Both the position numbers and the translations under genes were made by a program. Shown in pieces: positions 1 through 11,282 of a stretch of DNA of 64,000 nucleotides. Within the stretch, counting starts at the first letter, position 1. Each line of letters opens with the position of its first letter. The notes beneath the pieces are model-generated. The model was not told the origin of the DNA. It searched no databases and saw only the letters and a program-made list of their open reading frames with translations. Source of the DNA: Phascolarctos cinereus (taxonomy: Eukaryota > Chordata > Mammalia > Diprotodontia > Phascolarctidae); assembly GCF_002099425.1 (NCBI RefSeq), contig NW_018343979.1, positions 3,521,501 through 3,585,500 of the forward strand. The letters are read 5' to 3'.

Positions 1-614
1 GACAGATGACAGACTTTTCTTTTTTGCACTTGAAAAGTCGAAATTCTACTGAAGGGAAACAGAATCATGCCAAGTAGATATGATGTTCTTGGGTTTTGTT
101 TTGTTTTGTTTTGTTTTTTGATGATAGGAGTCATTCTTTTCTAACTAAATAGTTGTTTCAGGAAGAGAGGCATTGAGCATTGTTTCATCCAGGATACTTG
201 CTTTTCATTTGAAAAGAAGTTCATTAATTTTCTGTTCTGTGACTGATTTATTCCTCTCTTTAAAATATTGACACTCTTGTTTTCTACTGTTGTTTTAGAA
301 GGGCGATGGAAGGCTGAGTAGATAGTAACCACATAGGAATTTAATATCTGTGAAGAAATTTATTCAATAGATAAGTATATATGTAACATGTAAGTGTGTA
401 TAATATTGAAGTGATATTTGCATTGCATGATGCTTTATACTCGGTAAAACCTTACTTAAATAATTTTTTAATGTGTATGATATCCTTCTCTCTGAATCAA
501 AGGCAGCCTCAATAATGTCTCTTTGGTAAATGTCTCATTGAAGTTATAACAGTAAGATTATATATTAGTGTGGTATATTAGTAAAAACTCATATTAATAA
601 GAAGTTATATGAGT
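1..614. other. Unassigned AT-rich DNA
   Basis: No gene or recognisable transposon was seen. The only marked structure is a short (TTTTG)n run near 93-118. Reading frames here are short and show no domain. Confidence 0.6.
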
Positions 615-772
615 AAGGCCTCAGTTAAAATCCCACCTCAAATACTTAATAGTTTTAACACCCTGGAAAAGTCCCTTAAACCACTCTGTGCCTCAGTTTC
701 TTTATCTGTAAAATGAGGGGGTTATACTTATTGTTCTCTAGTGTCCCTTTGAGGTCTAAGTGTATGATCTTT
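615..772 (+). mobile_element. MIR-family SINE fragment
   Basis: The stretch carries the MIR 3' half: a 'CTCTGTGCCTCAGTTTC' box followed by a TCTGTAAAATGAGG-like box and a 'TTTGAGGTCTAAG' tail. The head is diverged. This is an ancient tRNA-derived SINE mobilised by L2 and inactive today. Confidence 0.75.
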
Positions 773-2640
773 TTTTTTAAAAACTATACTCACTTGTACA
801 GCATACTCAACGAGTAGATCATATTCTGTTGCAACACAAGGTTCTTAGTGTCCTTTTTGAAGGATAAATTCTTTTTTGCTCTTTGGTGACAATGTAATTG
901 TGGATTGAATTTCCCCTGGGTGTGTAGACTTCTCCAATAAGGATATTTTCTTGAGATGAATCTCAGAAAAATGACAACTGTAATGTCTTGATCTGAAAGT
1001 CACTTAGAGCTGAGAATCACAGAAAACCAATGTTGATTGATAACCCTCTTATATACCCCAACAAGAAAAAAATTCCAGTAAGCTGACAATCTCCAATTCC
1101 CCCCAAAAGGAAAGTCAGGTGGTGATTATCTGCCTATGCATTCGTAATTCATTTACAGTGGGGGGGGGGAAAGATCATTACCATCTCTTCTGAAAATTGT
1201 AGCAATGGTAACAATGAAAATTTTAGTTGGTTTTTAATTTATTCGTGTGGCCTGAGAATCTTTAATGTGGAACAATTCCAAATATAAAACTTATAAGCAA
1301 ATATTTCATGTTAATGGAACTAGAAAGTTGTCAATATCAATACCTTTTCAGAAGCTGTCATATGGACAATTTAGACATTAACCAAGATAATTCTGTTTGC
1401 AAATGATAAGACATACTCAAAGATGCTTTGCAAATCATTTTCTCTGCATTCCATATTAAGATGTTATTCTTCATGCTTGTTGTATTCTCATTTTGACTTT
1501 TCCTCTTTCTTTTCTAATTTTTGTTGATTCTTCAATTCTTACTTTCTTCTATTATTGTTTCTACAATGCTTTTTCCTTTTAACCACCCTACGTTTCTCTC
1601 ATACAAAGCCTTAGTGTGAACAAATTGTAACTCTTCAGTTGGCATTTGACTTCTTTTCCCCTTCAACCTTGGCAAACATCACCCTCCCTTCTCATTCCTA
1701 CTGTTGTGCCTTTTTCCTACACTGTATCCATTCTAGCTTTCCAACTATTTTCCTAAAAGCCTTCTGAAGGGCCTTCTACCAAAAGGCCTCCGGAATAAAA
1801 TGACTGAAAGTAGAAGAAAAGAAGAACTATCAACTTAAAAAAAAATAGAAGACCAAGCAAGAAATGAAACTAACAGAAAAAATTTCAGAAGCCAAATCAT
1901 TCTTCCCGACCTACCCAATCTCTCAGTGTTTTTTATGAATTTCTTTGTATATAATCTTTAAACTACAAGATTATTGGGTGGGGAACTGGGTTTTTTTCCT
2001 CTGCTCCATGTGGTATGTAGCACATTGCCAGTAAATAATAAATGATCGTGTGAAGTGTTAGTTATAGAAATATATGGTAATCAGGGTCAATAGATAATAA
2101 TGGAACACCTGTTTTTGTCTTCAGAGAAAGGGCTAGAGGACTCTTGCTCAGGGACAGAGCAGAAAATTATTGTATTTAGTACAAATTTCTCAATAGTAAC
2201 CAATGGAGAGTGCATCAATTTAGGTGGATGACATATCATTTTACAAATTTTCAGAATGTGTTTAAGCATTGTTTTAGAACCAGAGGTGTTAAATTCATAT
2301 TACATACAATGCTTGTGAAAAACATTTTAAAAAGCAACATAATTTGGATATCTTTTCCTTCCTTCAATTCTCAACAGTATTAGATCCTACAAGCAGATAT
2401 TTGGCAAATTTGATGACTTAAATGCTTTTGAAATGTATTGTGCAGCTTTTTTGAAACAGATCATTGTTTATTGTATCCTTAAATAATCAAATAATTGTAA
2501 TTTCTCACCTATTAAGAAAAATTTTAAGTCATTGTTGGTTTCTGAGGAAGAATGCACTGTTCAATAAAATTCAACAATTGAAATTTTAAATGTAGAAATC
2601 TGAATGTGTGTGTTTGAATGCCTTTCTCAGACTCTTCACA
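773..2640. other. Unassigned AT-rich DNA
   Basis: I recognise no gene or repeat family. There is a short G homopolymer at about 1160-1169 and a pyrimidine-rich stretch at about 1490-1760. Old repeats too diverged to name by eye may be present. Confidence 0.5.
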
Positions 2641-2654
2641 GAAAACAGTCTTTA

Positions 2655-3604
2655 ATGATATTTGTAACTCATGAGAACTTTGTCAGTATTAGGGTAGTTG
2701 AAGGAAAAAAATTATATGTATGTATATATAGATAGATAGAGGGCACAGGGTGAGTTGAAGATTAAGGGGTCATATCTGGAGAATAAAATTAAGGGATGAG
2801 AGAGGATGATACTCGGAGAAGAAAAGGAGAGGTAGAATGGGGTAAATTATCTCACAAAAAAACCCAGAAAAGTCTCTCACAGTGGAGGGGAAACGGGGTA
2901 AGGTGAGAGGGAATGAGGGAATTTTATTCTCATAGGATTTGGCTTAAGGAGAGAATAACATACATATTCAATTGGGTATGGAAATCTGTCTTATCCTACA
3001 GGAAAATAGGGGGAGAAGGGGAAAAAAGAGAGCAGGGGGATGATAGAGAGGAGGGCAGATTGGGAAAGAGGGTAATCAGAAGCAAATACTTCTGAGGAGG
3101 GACAGGGTCAAAAGAAAGAATAGAATAAATGGGAGGGCAGGGTAGGATTAAGGAAAATAGAGTTACTTTTTCACAACATGTCTACTATGGAAGTGTTTTA
3201 CATAACTGCACATGTACAACCTATATTGAGTTGCTTGCCTTTTCAATGAGGGTGGGTGGGGAGGGAGGAAGGGAGAAAATTTGGAACTCAAAGTTTTAAA
3301 AACACATGTTTCAAAAAAATGTTTTCACATGCAACTGGGAAATAAGAAATACAGGAAATGGGGTACAGAAGTCTATCCTACTTTACAGGAAAAAAGAAGG
3401 GGAAAGGGATAAGAGAAAGGAGGGGGGAGAGATAGAAGAGAAGGCAGACTAGGGGAAGGGGTATTCAGAATGCATGCCATCTTGGGGTGGGGGGAGGGGT
3501 GAGAAATTTGGAACTCAAAAACTTGCGGAAGTGAATGTTGAAAACTAAAAATAAATAAACTTATACTAAAAAAGATAAATTTAATAAATTTTAAAAAAAA
3601 GAAA
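2655..3604 (+). mobile_element. 5'-truncated HAL1/L1 3' untranslated region
   Basis: This fragment matches, nearly base for base over long stretches, the 3' untranslated region of the full-length HAL1 at 13.44-14.4 kb. It begins within the GATATTTGTAACTCA segment and ends in an A-rich tail (AATAAATTTTAAAAAAAAGAAA). It is flanked by a 14-bp target-site duplication, GAAAACAGTCTTTA at 2641-2654 and GAAAAGAGTCTTTA at 3605-3618, with one mismatch. It is a normal 5'-truncated retrotransposition product with no coding sequence left. The body is strongly purine-rich (AGGGGAGAGG-type), and a module around GGAACTCAAA occurs twice, near 3283 and 3512. Confidence 0.88.
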
Positions 3605-3779
3605 GAAAAGAGTCTTTAGAAGTTTACAAATGCCCAAAATTAATTTTACACTTCAACAAGGAATGTTGCATGTATTCAGTAGGAAACATGATAGAGGAAT
3701 GACTTTTAATAGTCATCATCAAACTTTAAGAAGTGATTTCTTTTTTGGAGGGGAGGGTTTTCTTGGTTTATATCTTCAA

Positions 3780-4070
3780 GTGTTTCAAGGCTTGTTACAA
3801 TAGAGAGGCATTGGACTTCTTTTGCTTGGCCCCAGATGCCCAAACTGGGCCCAATGAGTGGAAGTTACAAAGAGGAAATGTTCTGATTAATGCCAAGAAG
3901 AACTTTCTAATAATTCCTGCAAAGCCAGAATGGACAGTAGTGAATTTCCCCATCACCAGAGTTCTACTAGCAAATATATGCCTATGCTTCATTCCTTGGA
4001 ACAGCTGACCATATAACCTTTAAATTCTCTTCCAATTTTAAAATTTTGTGCCTATATTATTCTCTGTCTG
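3780..4070 (+). mobile_element. CR1/L3-type LINE 3' fragment
   Basis: It shows the landmark order of the marsupial CR1/L3 3' end: GCTTGGCCCCAGATG, then AATGAGTGGAAGTTACAAAGAGG, then AAGAACTTTCTAATAATT, then a TTCCCCATCACCAG box. The same order is present at 49.2-49.4 kb. An open frame of about 90 codons crosses it, but it is a remnant of the LINE rather than a gene. Confidence 0.75.
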
Positions 4071-5109
4071 ACAAAGATAAAGGAAGTAATTAGACTTTGA
4101 CCAATAAGCAGTGGGAATGTGTGCATAGAACATGTAAATTTGTGTTGAATTCCTTCAAAAGTAGGGGAATGGATTAAATGAAAATCTAATGTCCCTTCCT
4201 GACTTTCAGTTCTATTGTCTTTACTTATATTCTAAGGGCTAAAAGACCTTAGTAAGATCTAAAAGAGTACTTTCCTGCTCTTTCATCCCTTCCCTCTCTT
4301 CTTCCATTTGTTTCTCCAAGGCACAAGAGATTAGTTTGCTCTTTACATTGTTTGATATATGTATCAAGGCTTGTAAGTCCTTTTATTCTTTTCCCTGGCT
4401 TTTTTTCCCCCTCAAGCGCTAGGGGAGATCATTCAAAACTGCTGTTGTCATTGATCCAATGTAAGGGAGCCTAGGACCATCTTGCAATACTAGTTTCATG
4501 TCCAGTTTTCTAAGCCATAAAGCAGATTCTACACTTCTTTAATGTGATAAAATGGAAAGTGATGCTAATTTTCTATCAAAGAAATGACAGTGTTGAGCAT
4601 ATAAAACAAGACCTAATTTCATACTTCTCTTATCTTCCCTGACCATATGCACAAATAAATGCATATAATAACACTGTAGAAGAAGAGATATGGTTTTGTT
4701 TCATCTCGTATACATCATGACAAGACAAGGAAACTTTGTACATTTTATTTCAAAGAGTTGTCCATTTGGAGAGTACTCAGGATAATTTTTAATAGTTTTT
4801 ATATTATAGAGAATTTTGCTTTCCAGAAAATGGTCATAACATGAAAGAACTCAGAGAAATCAGTTGGATTTGGATGGACCATAAGAATAGTTACTGATTA
4901 TAACTAGTATAAGAGAGACCCTGAGAACAAACATGGTTTCTTTTAAGAGATAAACCAGTAAGTCTATATTCTCTTAAGAAGCATGCTGCTTCTGTTGTCA
5001 ACATTTATAAGAAAAAAAAAGAAAAAAAATCACTACATCAGGCTTTTTAACGATAGCCATATTTTTAAAGAGCCATATTTTAAAGGTATTTACTTTTTCC
5101 CAGGCATAC
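4071..5109. other. Unassigned DNA
   Basis: No gene or assignable repeat was seen; the stretch is AT-rich single-copy-looking sequence. Confidence 0.5.
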
Positions 5110-5117
5110 TACTAATT

Positions 5118-5364
5118 CAAGAGTTCTTAACCATTTTTGTGTGTGTCAAGGATCCTTTTGGCAATCTAGTGAAGGCTATGGACTTCTTCTCAGAATAAAG
5201 ATTTGCTCTGCATTCGTAAATGAAGGAAAGGTTAAATTTCAATTATAGGTTCATGGAAATAAAGGTGTAATCTTTTTCTCATAGAAGTTCAAAGACCAAT
5301 CTCATCCCTCCCTGAAATCTATCCACATATCCTTTGTTTGTGGATCTTAGGTTAAGAGCCCATG
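5118..5364 (+). mobile_element. hAT-like non-autonomous DNA transposon (MITE), copy 1
   Basis: This is a 247-bp element with imperfect terminal inverted repeats: it starts CAAGAGTTCTTAACC and ends GGTTAAGAGCCCATG, whose complement is CATGGGCTCTTAACC. It is flanked by an 8-bp duplication with one mismatch (TACTAATT at 5110-5117, TAGTAATT at 5365-5372), as expected for hAT transposase. The inside is AT-rich and has no transposase frame, so it must have moved in trans. Two further copies lie at 6857 and 9310 in the same orientation. Confidence 0.8.
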
Positions 5365-5372
5365 TAGTAATT

Positions 5373-6195
5373 AATTAGAGTTCCAAAAATGAACTGAATT
5401 TAAATCTTTTCATAAACAGAGACAGGAGACAGCAGAGAACTACAGTTTTACATGGAAGCTGAATTAATTTAGAACCAGGTCTTATCAACAGTGACTCCTG
5501 TGGCTGAGAGAGACTGTATCTCCAGTTTCTTTTTGTTCTCACAGTTCAGACAGGTAAATAGATCCTTTATCAGAACTCATTGTTCTCCTGAGAAACACTG
5601 ATAAGGCCCAAATGGATAAATTTGGAGGGCCATACCAATTCCTGCAATATAGGGAAAGACAAAAAGATCCCCAGCTCAAAACAGAGCAGCATTCATCACT
5701 ATGGAGCTGAACTACCAGAATAAGTTGACTAGTGAAGGGAGGCAAGTGATTAGGCCATATGGCTAGCCTCAGCCTGTGCTTGCCATGGATCTTGCTGTAA
5801 TAGGTTATGGCCTTGGCAAGGAGGCAAGGGTATTAGTTGATGAGAATCCTTTTTATCTGCCTGGTTCCCGCTGTTTCTCTTCCCTGTCTTGAGTCTGCAT
5901 ATTTCTGCTTTCTGTCTTCTGATGTGTTTTGACAGCTCTCTTCCCCATGGGCCCTTGCAGAGGGAGAACATGACTTTTGCCAGGTGTACATAATCCTTTT
6001 TACTAAACTGTCAGCCATTGAAATGTCTACAGATTGAAGGACTACAGGTGGGGCCATGTCAGCAATGTATCCTTGATGCATGGTAACTAACATGCAGGCC
6101 ATGATTTATTGTTTTACATGCTGAGTTTCATACAGGAATATTCAAAGATGAGCATTGCTATGTAATCCATCAAAAACTACCTTATGCATTTTTTT
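5373..6195. other. Unassigned, somewhat GC-richer DNA
   Basis: Overlapping antisense frames of 68-89 codons lie at 5539-6102, but none shows a domain, signal peptide or convincing codon pattern. The composition is less AT-rich than the neighbours. It could be an old unrecognised repeat. Confidence 0.45.
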
Positions 6196-6199
6196 TAAA

Positions 6200-6425
6200 G
6201 CTAGACCTGTGATTTCATCAGAGCAAGGGAACTCCTGGTGAAGAACTCCCTTTACCAATGCTGACCAACACCCTCTCAGTAGATTATAATTCTAAAGAAC
6301 TGCTTGGTACATGGAGGCATTACGACTTACTCAGGGTCACATAGCCCATATCGGGGAAGGGAGGACTTGAATTCATGTTTTCTCAATCATAGGCCAGCTC
6401 TCTATCCATTCTTCCATGCTGTCTC
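6200..6425 (-). mobile_element. MIR-like SINE with distinctive tail (variant T)
   Basis: Read on the minus strand it has a MIR-like head (complement of ACTTACTCAGGGTCACATAG and of the GGCCAGCTCTCTATCCA box). It then has a tail unlike standard MIR (complement of GACCTGTGATTTCAT ... GGGAACTCC ... CCAATGCTGACC). The same head-plus-tail order occurs at 10.6, 32.5 and 49.6 kb, so it is a real family. Confidence 0.7.
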
Positions 6426-6573
6426 TTACCTTGTCAGAGTCATGTAAAAGAAAGAAGTTCATTGATTTAATCATATTTTCTGTTTCACCAGTCTGAATAT
6501 CGCTTTCATGAGCTGATTCAGTTCCTTGTGGCTTTTTGAAGCCTTGGTGACATATATAATTAATAGGTTAGTA

Positions 6574-6577
<4 letters not shown>

Positions 6578-6612
<35 letters not shown>

Positions 6613-6617
6613 TGTGC

Positions 6618-6649
<32 letters not shown>
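6578..6649. repeat. Palindromic (CA)n(TG)n(TA)n microsatellite
   Basis: A 32-bp CA tract (6578-6609) is joined directly to a 30-bp TG tract (6610-6639) and then an 11-bp TA run. The CA and TG arms are complementary, so the array is a near-perfect inverted repeat able to form a hairpin or cruciform. Alternating purine-pyrimidine tracts can also adopt Z-DNA. Confidence 0.95.
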
Positions 6650-6856
6650 GTCATACAATTTTTAAAACATTTTCTAAAAGCATTTAAAAATTGTTGTATG
6701 GGGACAAAAATCTTCAACTTTTCTATCAGGATTTTTTCTCCATCATTTAATGCATCAAATATAATTATTTTGTCACTTAAATTTCACCAAAGATACCAAA
6801 ACAAAATTCAGGAAACCAGGCCAGGAGTTATACAAAACAACAAAAACATCCTAGAG

Positions 6857-7074
6857 AAGAGGTTCTTAAACCTCTTTTATTGCCATGGAATCACTTTGGT
6901 AGTGTTCTGAAGAAAATGGACCTCTTTTCAAGGTGTTTTTAAATAATTGAAAGAAATGCTGAATTTAACTTTTAAAGTAAATGAAAAGAAAAATAAAAAC
7001 TTTTTTTTTCCATTCAAGTCCAGAACCCCCCCCACCCCCCAATCTTATGGATCCACTGAGGTTAAAAATGATTT
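6857..7074 (+). mobile_element. hAT-like MITE, copy 2
   Basis: The start AAGAGGTTCTTAAACC matches copy 1 at 5118, and the inside follows the same order (CATGGA..CACTTTGG, TTCTGAAGAAAATGGACC). The flanks carry a perfect 8-bp duplication, TCCTAGAG, at 6849-6856 and 7075-7082. The 3' terminal repeat is eroded (GAGGTTAAAAATGATTT). No coding capacity is present. A poly-C run near 7026-7040 is a later change. Confidence 0.78.
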
Positions 7075-7082
7075 TCCTAGAG

Positions 7083-7998
7083 AAGACTGACCTAAAGCTC
7101 TCTTTTTACTCAGCACAACATAAAACAGATATTTCGCAATTATTCAATTTGTTGGATCAATGGAAACTATCAATTTGGATGATTTATAATTCCATACTGG
7201 AAAAAAAACCCAACAATGTAGTTTCCTCCCTCTCTTATACACTATTGCCATAGGGAATTATTGTCACAATGGCCCTTTGATACCCAAATCCTTACAAACA
7301 GAGACCTAACTGGGGCACAGAAATTGGGGCTTTGTTTGCCCCATGCTGTGAACATCCAGTGGGAGACAGTTTGCTATCCCCCACCATAGGTGTCTGTTCC
7401 CTCACCCAACCCTGGATTGATACCTTTAGTTTCTCATCATTGTGATATTCTCCACATTAACTCCTTCCAAGGGTTGAGAGTTTGGGGACCATTGGCTAAT
7501 GCACAGTAACATGGATGTGATTCTTTGGAAAATAGGCCATTCTTTCCCAGAGCAACTCCACCTAGGGCAAAGTGCCACTGTGCCCCCTTCCCCTACCACT
7601 TCCATCTGAATTTGCCAGGATGTAAGAGCTTAAACCTCTGTCTACAAATAATCACTTCCCCCCAAACCCTTTTTTTTTGTAATCTGTCTTTATTTTGGTC
7701 CCTTATACTTCCTTGTCACAAAGATTCCTAGTTCCTACAATGAACTACAATGTATTTTTTTCCCTTATTGGCTTTGCTTCAGACTTCATTTGTTTGCAAA
7801 AAGCATCCTTTATGGAGCCTGCTAACACTTGGTATGGCAAATGCATACAAGTTCAGGTCCTCTTCATCATTAAAATAATTAAAAGACAGCTTATAGGAAA
7901 ATTAGGTTTTACTTGAAAAAAAGATTGATGATCTCAGATTACATGTTAAACAGGTTTAAAATACATTGACAAAAACAAACAAACAAAAAAACAAACAA
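7083..7998. other. Unassigned DNA
   Basis: No gene or named repeat was seen. Reading frames of 68-90 codons overlap here without domain content. The right edge (7970-7998) is a CAAA-rich run abutting the SINE. Confidence 0.5.
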
Positions 7999-7999
7999 A

Positions 8000-8180
8000 G
8001 GGCAACTAGGCGGCACATCGGATAGAGCACCGGCCTTGAAGTCAGGAGGACCTGAGTTCAAATCTGGCCTCAGATCAAACACTTGACACTTACTAGCTGT
8101 GTGACCTTGGGCAAGTCACTTAACCCCAATTGCCTAAAAGCAAAAACAAAAAATAAAATAAAATAAAATAAAATAAAATG
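8000..8180 (+). mobile_element. WSINE1-like SINE
   Basis: This is a near full-length short SINE: head GGGCAACTAGGCGGCAC, box GAGTTCAAATCTGGCCTCAG, box ACTAGCTGTGTGACCTTGGG, and end CACTTAACCCCAATTGCCT. An A-rich tail ends in (AAAAT)n. It is well preserved compared with MIRs around it, so it is a younger insertion. The family resembles WSINE1 of Australian marsupials. Confidence 0.85.
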
Positions 8181-8664
8181 TATTGAAATATTTCTAGAAT
8201 AAGCAAAGATGATATCACAGATCATCTAATAAAAATTGATAATAGACACATGCCATTGTACTTATTGAATGCAATCATTGCTGTTTTACTTCCAAATAGA
8301 GCCTATGAAATAGCTAAGATCTGATCTGAGAGTGGAATCAAAAGGCCATCCATGGGAGACATTTATAAGAACTCAACCAACTCTATGTCAACAATACAGT
8401 ATTGAACAAATGGCTGTCATGAGTTTGTTTACATAAATGAAGAGCGTCATGATTGTGATTCAAGATTAGGTCATTGCTAGGAATGTCAATTTTAAGGAAG
8501 CCATTTCTTTTCATTGATGTAGATTATGTAATAAAATTATAAAAAAAACCTCTATATAACCCATCAGTTTTGATTGCAATCATTTAACACCTACCAAATA
8601 CATGGAATGACACAATTATGCAGCCAAAATCTGACACTAGTATTTTTCTAATCTTCATAGTATA
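8181..8664. other. Unassigned AT-rich DNA
   Basis: Nothing recognisable was seen between two SINEs. Confidence 0.5.
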
Positions 8665-8937
8665 ATCTTCATAGTATAGTGATTAGAATGTAAGACATAG
8701 AGTCTTGAAGACCTGAGTTCAATTCTGGTCTCGAAAACTTACTGTGTCAGCTTGGGCAAGTCACTTAAATCTCCATCTGTCTTAGTTTCCTCAACTGTAA
8801 AAATGGGGATGATAATAGAACCTATTTTCTAAGGTTGTTGTGGAGATCAAATGAGATGATATTTATAAAGCATATAGCACAGTGTCTGGCATATAATAAA
8901 TGTTTAATAAACGCTTTCTCCTTTCTCTTCCCTTCCT
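8665..8937 (+). mobile_element. MIR SINE, near full length
   Basis: All MIR landmarks are in order: TAGTGATTAGAATG head, GAGTTCAATTCTGG, GGGCAAGTCACTTAAA, TCCTCAACTGTAAAAATGGG, GGTTGTTGTGGAGATCAAATGAGATGA, and the terminal TGTCTGGCATATAATAAATG. It ends in the CCTTTCTC-type tail seen in marsupial copies. It is non-coding and inactive. Confidence 0.88.
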
Positions 8938-9301
8938 ATGCTAAACATATATAAACTCCCAAATATCCTTGAGAATTCAATAAGTTGTGCTGAAACTATT
9001 CACATTCAAAGCTATTGCCTAAAATTGCTCAAATATAATGCGGATCTATAAATAATTAAGAACTTATTAATAGATGTTATCATAGTGAATATTTATACCA
9101 TCAACACAATGTTATCTGCAAAAAGCAGCATCTGAAGAAACCTCACCCTCCACAAGGAATCCCTCTTAGATGTGTCATGCTGGATTTCTTCCTTTAACAT
9201 ATTTGTAATTATACAAAGGAGTTTGGCTTATCCATCCACTCAGGACAGAGAATGGCTAAAAATTTCTACTGCCCAGATTTCAACATAGATTTGGATAGAC
9301 T
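8938..9301. other. Unassigned DNA
   Basis: No gene or repeat could be recognised in this AT-rich stretch. Confidence 0.5.
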
Positions 9302-9309
9302 GTATAGAG

Positions 9310-9507
9310 CAGGGGTTCTGAGCTTTTTTGTGTGTGTCATGAACACATATTGCTGTCTGGTTAAACCTGTGGATTCCTCAGAATAATGTTTTTAATGCAC
9401 AAAATACAGTACATAGAGTTACAATTGAAACCAATTATATTGAAAGAGTTGCAAAAAATATACATTTTTTAAAAGCAAGTCTATGTATCGTAGCATGAGA
9501 GCTCCTG
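9310..9507 (+). mobile_element. hAT-like MITE, copy 3
   Basis: It starts CAGGGGTTCTGAGC, continues with TTTGTGTGTGTCATGAAC as in copy 1 (TTTGTGTGTGTCAAGGAT), and contains CTCAGAATAATGTTTTTAATGC. It ends GAGAGCTCCTG, the eroded complement of its start. I could not find a convincing 8-bp duplication, so the exact ends are uncertain. Confidence 0.68.
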
Positions 9508-10632
9508 CTATTGATCTCATCCAATAACATGCCTATCTGGACTAGACTGTACAGTTGGGCAGTGATCTGAGACTAGAGTTGAAAATAGAAGAGTGGGCTA
9601 GATGGCATTTAGGAAATTGCAAAAGTTGTATTGGCTCCAAGCTTCCCCATGAAAGCTAAATCTTGTCTTTTCAACACTAACATTTTATCATTGTTTCTAT
9701 GTAGCAGCAAGATATGAAATAGCATTTAACTCTGAAGATCTAAAAGATGAAAATCACATAGTGGGGCAGCAAAAAGGCACAGGCTGAGTGTGAGTAGACT
9801 GCAACATATAACCAACAAGGAATTCTAAAGAAGAGTAGAAATATAGATTATCATCAAAGAACAATATGGCAGAAACAGAGGATAGTCCGGTTATGAGGTG
9901 AGAGATGATAGATGGATGACTGGTACTCTAGCACTGGTATCCTAGGAATGTCAGAAGAAAGAGAAAAAAGATTCCAAGATGTTTGATGAATCCTCTGTGA
10001 TTAAGTTTTAGAAGACTATGGACAAGAGTTAGTCAGGTAGGATGGTCAGGCAGAATGGTCAGGCTTCTTTGAGTTGAAATCTTCATCATTGTAAAGAATT
10101 CCCAAATAAGTGAGCTCACAAGTCCATCTAAGAATTGTAGCAATAAGTTTTTGGAGACAGATATCTGTGAGTTGGAGTTAACTTATATTTACCAGGAGAT
10201 TCAGATTTAGTTCAGTTTTTGAAATTTGGCTCTGAATTAGGTTGACTATCAAAGTCAGCCCAATATTCCCTATTGTTAATTAGATGTTCACTCAGGAAAA
10301 GGGTGACTTGGGAAGCAGTTGCTTTGCAACCGTCATTGTACCTGACCTTTTTGTTACGTTTAATGGCTCTTTAAATCAAATCATCTCTTGTGAGTACATT
10401 TTATCCAAATCCAATAGCTAGTATCATCATTAAAAATACAAAAGGCATAGAACAAACGTAGTCTTTCAATTTTTAAAAAAATATGTAATGGAAGTGAGAT
10501 GCTCTACTGTTAAAATAAACAGGAAAAATTCCCTTGAGTGAAGATTCCTTTTGTGAAAAGACATAAGAAAAATTTTAAATGTCAGGCATTTGTGCTCCTC
10601 CTACACATTTGTTTTTTCTATAAGTAGACAAA
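9508..10632. other. Unassigned DNA
   Basis: There is no long reading frame and no repeat family that I can name. Confidence 0.5.
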
Positions 10633-10856
10633 GGGGCAGTATGATGACCTGGATAGAGAGCCAGCTTTGAAACCAGGAAGACCTGGGTTCAAGTCCAGCT
10701 TCTGGCACATACTATGTCACCCTTGACAAGTCACCTAAACTTTCTAAGGCTGGAAGTTTTGGAGAAAATGCCATCATAAATTCATAGAAGAGTTTGCTCA
10801 TCTGAGAGTTGCTATACAATTGAAATCACAGCTAGTTGCTATTAAATAAATATCTT
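10633..10856 (+). mobile_element. MIR-like SINE with distinctive tail (variant T)
   Basis: The head (GGCAGTATGATGACCTGGATAG, GACCTGGGTTCAAGTCC, GACAAGTCACCTAAAC) is followed by a non-MIR tail: AAGGCTGGAAGTTTTGGAGAAAATGCC ... GAGTTTGCTCATCTGAGAGTTGCTATACAATTGAAATCACAG. It is the plus-strand counterpart of the copies at 6.2 and 32.5 kb. Confidence 0.68.
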
Positions 10857-11282
10857 CTTGAAATAGTTCCATTTTGTCTGATGTTTTATATTATTAAATA
10901 TTTTAATAATAAAGAAGAATAAGATTTTAATTGGATGATCTCTTAGGAACCAGTGGAAAATAAAAATAACCTCTCATGATGTTTTCAATTTCTACCCTTT
11001 TTTGATAAAAAACAAAACAAAACTACCATTCAGTTGTAGTTCAGGCTCCAGAACTACTCTCTTAACCCCCATTTGTTAGTAGGTTGAGTGCCCTATGGGT
11101 AGGAGTCTACTTGTCTCTTCAGAGTTCTAGGAATAACCCTTTATGATTGGGGTGTCCTTATAATGCTGTTCTTCATCAGCCCCATTGGTATGCTCTCCCA
11201 TTGACTATCAGTTTATATTAACAGCTCAGCTTCTAGAAATGGATGTTTACCAAAAAAATGGCATAGTAAGTATAGTTGGATA
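10857..11282. other. Unassigned DNA
   Basis: Nothing recognisable was seen upstream of the HAL1 insertion site. Confidence 0.5.

Noticed and set aside
5539-6102. Three overlapping antisense frames of 68-89 codons
   Set aside because: They overlap in different frames with no domain. The stretch is merely less AT-rich.
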